The notes beneath the pieces were generated by a model. It saw only the letters and a list, made by a program, of their open reading frames with translations. It ran no database searches and had not been told where the DNA came from. A stretch of DNA of 64,000 nt from Hofstenia miamia (lineage: Eukaryota > Xenacoelomorpha > Acoela): NCBI GenBank assembly GCA_004352715.1, contig SCFE01000036.1:1753942-1817941 (forward strand), in the 5' to 3' direction. The first letter of the stretch is position 1, and the number at the start of each line of letters is the position of its first letter. Shown here piece after piece: positions 57,801 through 64,000 of the stretch. A program made the position numbers and the translations under genes.

Positions 57801-60273
57801 TGACAAGCTGATTGATACTGAGCACTTCAGAACCAGTGGTTACTTGATTTCAATTAATTAGGACTCAATCTTCTGGATGATTCCTTTTACAGGATCTCTT
57901 TTGCAGGGGTAGAATTAATTCTAATTGGCAACCACCAAGAGTTCTGTGGTGGTTGCCATGTAGTATGAGCATGAAACCTGGTGTCTTTGCAGCATGATTT
58001 GCCAATGTTATAGTAATATAACCAACCTTACTCTGATAACAGGGTGAACATTTGCCTAAGCATTAAAGTAATATGGGAGATCAGGTGAGAAGAAGGGTTT
58101 GGCCATATTTGGCCAACCTGATACTGAGAATCTTACAGAAAGAGTCACATTAGACTAGAGCCCTGAGTTAAGAGAAAAAGAGAGAAAGCCTACCAGTTCT
58201 TAGGTGCATAGTGTGCCCTACATGCAATTAAAAACCTACACTCAGTGCTTTCTCAGGTTGTGCAATGTAGGTGATAGCAAAAAAATTGAAATAATAACAT
58301 GAAGAGCTAGTGCAAGGCCCTATCCCTATACCTTCCAGAGTGCTGATGGAATAAACTTGCAAATTTGTGGCTCTGCAAGGCATTTGGGTCAGCACTCTGA
58401 GAAATTTAGAACAGCATTTTTAGAAAAACATCAAAATAACAGAGTAAACTAAATTGTATTGAACAAATTCTAACAATCATAGCATATTTATAAAATAAAA
58501 GCAGGTAATCTGTGAACAAAAACTAAAGAATTTGTACTGTATAACAAAAAAACAAAACAGGTTCCTTATGTAATCTTTTGTATGATAAACAATTCAACAG
58601 AAATGCTAATTCAAATATTTAAAATAGCACAGTTTGTAAAATCTGAAATGACACCAAAGTGAGGGAAATTCAAAAATATAAAATCTAATTAGTTTACAAT
58701 TAATAATTACAAATTTCAGAAGAATAATGTGGAAATGTTTTTCTGATGTGAAGGTGGAGTTATGCCACATTATAAACATTTTGATAATTCCATGTAATAA
58801 CTAATTCAATAAAAATAGGACTAAACTCCAATAAAAGTTTATTGATAATGAATTTGTTAACACATGGCTAGACCTTCAATAAAAATGTACAGGTATAGAA
58901 AATTCACTTACATGTCTAACAATTCTTTTCTGGATAATCAGACAATTACTGTAACTTTAAATTAATATTTTTGGCCTATTTCAGTCAAAAGTCAAGCAAT
59001 CAACTTTTTTGCTATATTATTTTTTACTTGCTTTAGCAACATTGTTAATGAAGTTACAACCAAAAATCACTAATCATTATCTTAGTTAAAGTTGATTTTA
59101 ATATACAATATTAGAAGAGGTGCCTTGAAGCTTGCATCTTTGTATCAGAAAATGAAGCTGACAATAATGCCTTTAAGCTTGCATTCTGTCACATACCCTT
59201 TCTCTAGCTTAGTGTTTGCTCTATAAGCTCTGCTCTTTGTCCATGGACCAACATGTGCTTGTGAGTCCTTCCATTAAAACACTATATACTCCTGTTTCTT
59301 GCTTAATTTTCATATGATTTGATGGACTCTGTCTCTTTGCATCAGAGGAAATTCTACTCTTTCAAGGCTGTATTTAGCATTATCATTGTTTGCAGTTCAT
59401 TGAGTCTTTCCATAAATATCTCAAAGTAATTTTTGTATAACCATATTCCCCTTAGCACAATCATAATGATCATGTGCCTGTCAATTGTCACCAAATTTGC
59501 AAGTGATTAGTCAAGTTTGCTGTTTGGTTAGAATTATTAAAAAACTTTTACCAATTTGGTGGGATTGGCAACATCTTTGAAGAAGAAACTTAAGTTGTTT
59601 CCTACATCTTTTCCAACATTCTTTATGTTCATGCATGATCCTCATTAACTACTTTTTGTATTAAGCCATTGCCTTCTTGCTTCAAATTGGGGATGCACTG
59701 AATTTCACATTTGCCAGTAGCCAGTTTTTAATCTTCAGTATGATTGTTAATACTGTGATTTCATTGCTCCTGTTGTTGGCTATTCTTATTCTTGTTTTCC
59801 TATCTATCTGAGTTCTAAGTTCATTGTCTTCTGTCAGAAATATTGCCATAATCCACACTGTACTCCTATACAGTATTTGATTATGGAAAAAATTAGTTCT
59901 TCAAATATATTTCTGAATATAGCCTTTGTCTGCAGATTCAAGCTCTATTTGATCTCTTTGAGTATCCTTTTTTTTATTGGTTTCAGAGTCTTTACATTTG
60001 CCCTGCACCAATGGGCTTTGCTCTCATTGCATCTCTTCTCCCTGCTGAGGTTTTTTCACATCTTCACTTACCAATTTGTTGAGTGCTGCTGCTCCTCTTT
60101 CAATGGTACCTCAGTATTTGTGTCCTACACACTCTATATCTGTAATTGGCACTCCTTTCTTTTCCTAACTGTTCTTATTGGGCAGTTTTCATCTCTTATA
60201 TTCTTAAGCACAGTTAATGCACTTAAATCCCACCTTGTTAGGTCATTATGATTTTTGTTTTTAGCCTCTCTAT
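57801..60273. other. no gene seen (2.5 kb), CpG-poor
   Basis: It contains a perfect 10-bp-stem hairpin at 57931-57961 (GGCAACCACC ... GGTGGTTGCC) and the 12-mer TCAGCACTCTGA-like motif in two orientations near 58338 and 58391, with another at 57728. Between about 57.9 and 58.4 kb there may be an old LTR for the second gypsy family, unproven. 59.9-60.25 kb has an open but strongly hydrophobic frame on the plus strand that I regard as chance. Confidence 0.45.
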
Positions 60274-61135
60274 TGTAGAATCTTGGGGTGTGTCTAGCAG
60301 CTCAAGCAGTATGAAGGTTGCAGAAGATTACCATTGCTGAGGACATCCTGTGCTCTAACAAAACAAATGAAGATCAGTAGTTCACCAATTTCATTGTAGA
60401 AAAAAGTAATTCCAAGGTGGCATTTAAAGTAGCAACCAATTCACACAGCATCTTGCCAAAGCCAAGCCTTTAGAATCCATCCTTACAATCCAAGTTGCTA
60501 ATAATGTGTCTCAAGTTGTATTTTCTAGCTCAATAAAACAAATTTAGCTCTGTGTTTATCTCCTCAGCTCATGTAATAAAGATATTAAATAATGTGTAGT
60601 TACCAAGTATTAATGTATGCCAACAGCATAGTATATTTGCATTGTGTGATAGTTTGTGCATGTTTGATCAATAGATGTAGTAGTTCTTTTATTTCCTATG
60701 CCTATATGTAGCCTAAAGCAACCACAATATGGGCTCACATCTGTCATGGACAAATTATTGCCCCAGGCACAGTGGAGTTCCTCCCACATTATAGCCAGAT
60801 CTTACAATTGCATTGTTATAAAATTCATACCAAAGCTAAAAAGGTTAGTTAGTGATAGAATAATAAAAGAGCAAACTTTATCCAGTGAGAATGAAATTTA
60901 TTTGAAGTTTGATTACATTGTGTTCCCTATTTATTACAAAAGTTAGCTTGTTTCCCTTGCAAATTAACTGAGCAATTACATGTAATCTAAAGCTTGAGGG
61001 GACAATTACTAAATTTGAATCTTAAGTTAGAAAAGATCACACATTAATAAAATCACTAAACTAAATAGCACCAAATTAATTGGAGAGTGCCTAATATGAA
61101 ATAAAAATAAAATAAAGGCCCTGAGTGATTCTACA
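60274..61135 (-). repeat. 3' LTR of Ty3/gypsy copy C
   Basis: 862 bp, from TGTAGAATC (60274) to the inverted start TGTAGAATCACTCAGGGCC (61135), the same family as the LTRs of A and B. On the outer side lies CTAT (60270-60273). The matching duplication would be beyond the right edge of the window. Confidence 0.88.
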
Positions 61136-61155
61136 CACCCCCTCCATTGCACAGT
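61136..61155 (-). other. polypurine tract, copy C
   Basis: Minus strand AATGGAGGGGGTG directly before the LTR start at 61135, equivalent to the tract of copy A. Confidence 0.65.
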
Positions 61156-64000
61156 TAAGGTTGTGGTAACAGTTGGACTGTATGACCACACAACAACTTT
61201 TGGGCTTCTTAGATCATTTCTTTGGCCAATACATCATCCCAAGATGAAACTTCTGCGTAGCAAGGTCGCCTAGTGACCTACATTAATGCCTACCATTGAG
61301 TGACGGTTTTGCTGCATAACCAGAAATACTTGAGCTCTGGTAGCCTTGAACTGATAGGACAATTTCGTCATAGTACGTTCAACCTCTGGGTGAAAGTGTC
61401 ATAAACATGCTCATACAGGCAGAGGCCCTTGAGTGCTATAAGGAGCATCATCAAGGTGTCAGTGTCTGAGGTATGCACATCATCTGTGCTAATCTTGGTA
61501 TTGGGATAAAAGTGAAGGAAGACTTCTCTGAGAGATCCCATACAGGTAGTGTGGTCAATGAAGAGTGAACAGTATTCATTCACTTGCTGCAGCATCATCT
61601 CTTCAGGGTCTGTAATGCTGGCATGTAACATGGTAATGATCTCAATATGCTTGGTTACATTGTAGTATCTGGTTATTGTCTCTGCTTTGTTGGCCCACAT
61701 CAGGTCACCTCTGGCTTGAAATAAAATGATGACATCAGGGTCAAGTGAGTTAATAGTTTGGTGGATCTTCTCTAACTGAGTAGAGATAGGCTGCCCCTTC
61801 TGAAAGATATTCTTGATGGTCAGTTTCCCATCAATATATATGTGCTCACAGTTACCACCTTCCAGCAATGCATCACAGGTATCTTTATACTCCTTTGTTT
61901 GCATGGCTCTGTTAACTTTGGAGGCTGTTGAGATGTAATTAATATGGTCTGTACGATGGGCAGAGACTTTTTTCTTTCCATGGCATACTCTCCATGACAG
62001 CAGAATCAGTGGTGTCATTAAGCAAGGCAGTGGGATACAGAGAAGGTTGTTTTTCTCAATGTTATTTTCCAACTGGGCAAATCTGGACTTGCTCTGAAGG
62101 GAGGCTGTTCTGATTGTGACAGGGTAATTTATTTTGGCATCCTTGATGGAGTCCCAGAAAGCACTGCAGAGTCTGTGGCTCCTTAGATTTTCAATTTGAG
62201 TGGTAGAGGAGCAAAGGTGGGCTGTGGTACATTCTATGTCCAAGGCAAGTTGTCACCCTGGTGATAGTAGAAGGACCAACTCTTCCTTGGTTAGCATCTC
62301 AGTGATTCACCATTTCATGAGACCTAAGATATCATTGTTGCTGTTGGGCTTGACAACTCTATTGACTATCACTGGTTTCTCTGTGAATTCTTCAGGGCAG
62401 TGCTCAATCATTAAGATTCATTCATTATCAGTAAGAGACCAAGCAGGTGTGAGCTTGGCTGAGACTGTGACCCCAGAAAACTTTTGTAGGTTGACAGCCT
62501 CAATGAGGGCTTTTGCCTCTGGTGATACCTTGATGGCTGATGAGGATAAGAGCTCTTCCTCATGGTAGTATTGTTTGGGCATCTTCATAGTCTGCCCTAG
62601 AACTGTGATTGGGATGATCTTGCCACCCTTAGTAACTTGCCACTGGGCTTGGGTGAGTTTGCTGTACCCACACTCAGGATAATTGAGCCACTCCAGGTTG
62701 AATAATATTTCTGTGCATGAAAGGAGGTCATAGTGACCAACTAACTCAATGAACTGCTTAGTTGAACCATATTCATGGTGCATGAGTCAACTAGTGCACA
62801 GAGGTGCATACTTGGAGTTAAGAGAAGGAAACTTTGTCTTGGCAGTGGCTCCCCACATGTACTTCTTGAGTGTGTCCAAGAAGATATATAAGTCTGAGAG
62901 CGTGACTCCTAATCAGTTTACAATCATTTGAGGTGTAAGGCAACCAAGGGGTCCACTGGATCCAATAAGACAGGCGTAGAACTTCTCAAAACATTCCAGG
63001 AGAGGCAGGCAATGAGCAAGAGTTGAGCAGCCAGTTCTTAACCTTCCAGGCAGCAAGACCAATAGTGAGTTCATGAGAACACTGCTTTGTGAGTCTCTCC
63101 CTAGTGGGCTTATTCATAGGTAGCTGAAGATGAGGATCAACTGTGAGAAAAGCAGTGAGGACCCACATGGCTCCATAGGATTGGATCACCAGCACAAATT
63201 TTTCCAAGAACATCTTTTCTGAAAAGTTCTGACGATCTTGAGTGTCATGGGACAAACATAACTCAGTGAGCATTCTCTCAACAGATTGATAATATTGTCA
63301 TGTGGGGCTCTGAATGTTGATGGTAGGCCATTGTGTCTCAGGGCTGCAATCTGCTTTCAAATTAGTCCATACCTCATCAATTTCTTGCATGGTAGTGGTG
63401 CTTTGCAAAAATGCAAAACTGATGTGGAGATCAGAGATGTCAGAGTGGAGACCAGGCAAGCTGATATTGATTGACTCTAGTGATTGAGCCTGGATGCACG
63501 TATTGATGATCAGATGAGTATTTACCACAAGATGGTGAGTTGGAATTTTCTTGCATAAGAGCAGATCTGTGTAGATCATCTTAGTAGCCAAGATCATGTG
63601 AGTGTTATACATGCTTATGGGCTGGTAGGAGCTGCTATACAGAATTGTGAAGTTTTCCATACAAAAGTACAAGCTCTCAACTTTGTCTGGGATAGTATCC
63701 TGCTACTCTTCTTTTAAGAACATAACTAAGTGTATCTTCTCCCCCTTGGCAAGTTGATAGGCTATTTCAATTTTTTCCATGATTCAAGAGTGGTTCACCT
63801 CATTGACACTGAAGAAGTAGACAACTAACAGGTTGTCAAAATCAATGTTGATGCATTCAAATTTCTTTATTTTTTCTTTGCTGTTTAGAAACTGGCATAA
63901 GTGAGACAAGTTGAACTCCTCATCAAACATAGTGTGAACAGTACTTCACCAGTAGGGTCATGCCATGCCAGCCAACATTTTGGTATCATAACAAATAATA
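61156..64000 (-). pseudogene. third ORF of the Ty3/gypsy element, copy C (runs off window)
   Basis: The best-preserved 3' half of the unknown ORF. It enters at the window edge about 70 codons into the protein (ICYDTKML, FDEEFNLSHLCQ). Open frames: 63672-63298, 63273-62986 (CSHELTIGLAAWKVKNWLLN), 62783-62418 (ILFNLEWLNYPECGYSKL, YYHEEELLSSSAIKVSPEAK), 62243-61368 (291 codons: HIYIDGKLTIKNIFQKGQ, LEKIHQTINSLDPDVIIL, DLMWANKAETITRYYNVTKH, MLQQVNEYCSLFIDHTTCMG, LREVFLHFYP). A shifted frame continues with TMTKLSYQFKATRAQVF to a TAG near 61275. This shows the ORF extends some 200 codons beyond where copy A is deleted, for a total near 950-1000 codons. No membrane segment or signal peptide is evident. 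Function unknown. Confidence 0.75.

Noticed and set aside
59877-60251. 124-codon strongly hydrophobic plus-strand frame as a membrane protein
   Set aside because: TTT-rich codons in AT-rich DNA give spurious Phe/Leu runs. No conserved motif, and it ends just before an LTR.

Overview
The window is animal nuclear DNA made almost entirely of transposable elements. There is at most one host-type gene fragment and no recognisable RNA gene. Evidence for an animal: a Tc1/mariner transposase of the DD41D type, several hAT-type non-autonomous elements, CR1/jockey-like non-LTR elements with an esterase-type ORF1, and Ty3/gypsy LTR elements. The host cannot be named from the sequence. It is an AT-rich invertebrate-like genome, and an arthropod or a cnidarian would both fit.

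Layout. 1-36.2 kb is very AT-rich with ordinary CpG content and many (TA)n runs. It holds a 1 kb assembly gap, one GC-richer ORF with a possible DEDD-exonuclease-like motif (2.6-3.4 kb), a MITE with 27-bp ends (3.95-4.14 kb), three hAT-like MITEs (4.97, 5.53 and 19.47 kb), a possible solo LTR (8.9 kb), two overlapping-sequence mariner copies (11.9-13.4 kb), a possible TTAA-flanked MITE (14.7 kb), a broken transposase-like gene (21.2-22.5 kb) and a knot of CR1-like elements (23.4-34.5 kb). In that knot a forward CR1 element with an SGNH-esterase ORF1 is split by a reverse-strand RT element. Single-N joins have duplicated pieces of the locus in the assembly.

36.2-64 kb has a different character: higher GC, almost no CpG and no (TA)n runs, with no N at the boundary. 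It is dominated by one Ty3/gypsy family with ~0.9 kb LTRs, a tRNA-Trp primer site, 4-bp target duplications, gag, pol and a long third ORF downstream of integrase. Copy A (+, 37960-48028) sits inside the 3' LTR of copy B (-, outer ends 37459 and 55976). Copy C (-) enters from the right edge (LTR 60274-61135). A remnant of a second gypsy family (-, about 56.4-57.8 kb) lies between B and C. All copies are dead.

Most notable points: the third ORF, roughly 800-1000 codons in three copies, resembles no retroelement protein I recognise; and the decay is strongly CpG-directed. The two LTRs of A resolve the same ancestral CpG sites to TG in one and CA in the other. The primer sites of A and B differ from tRNA-Trp complementarity only at CpG. 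Reverse transcriptase and integrase active-site residues are altered in a way consistent with the same process.
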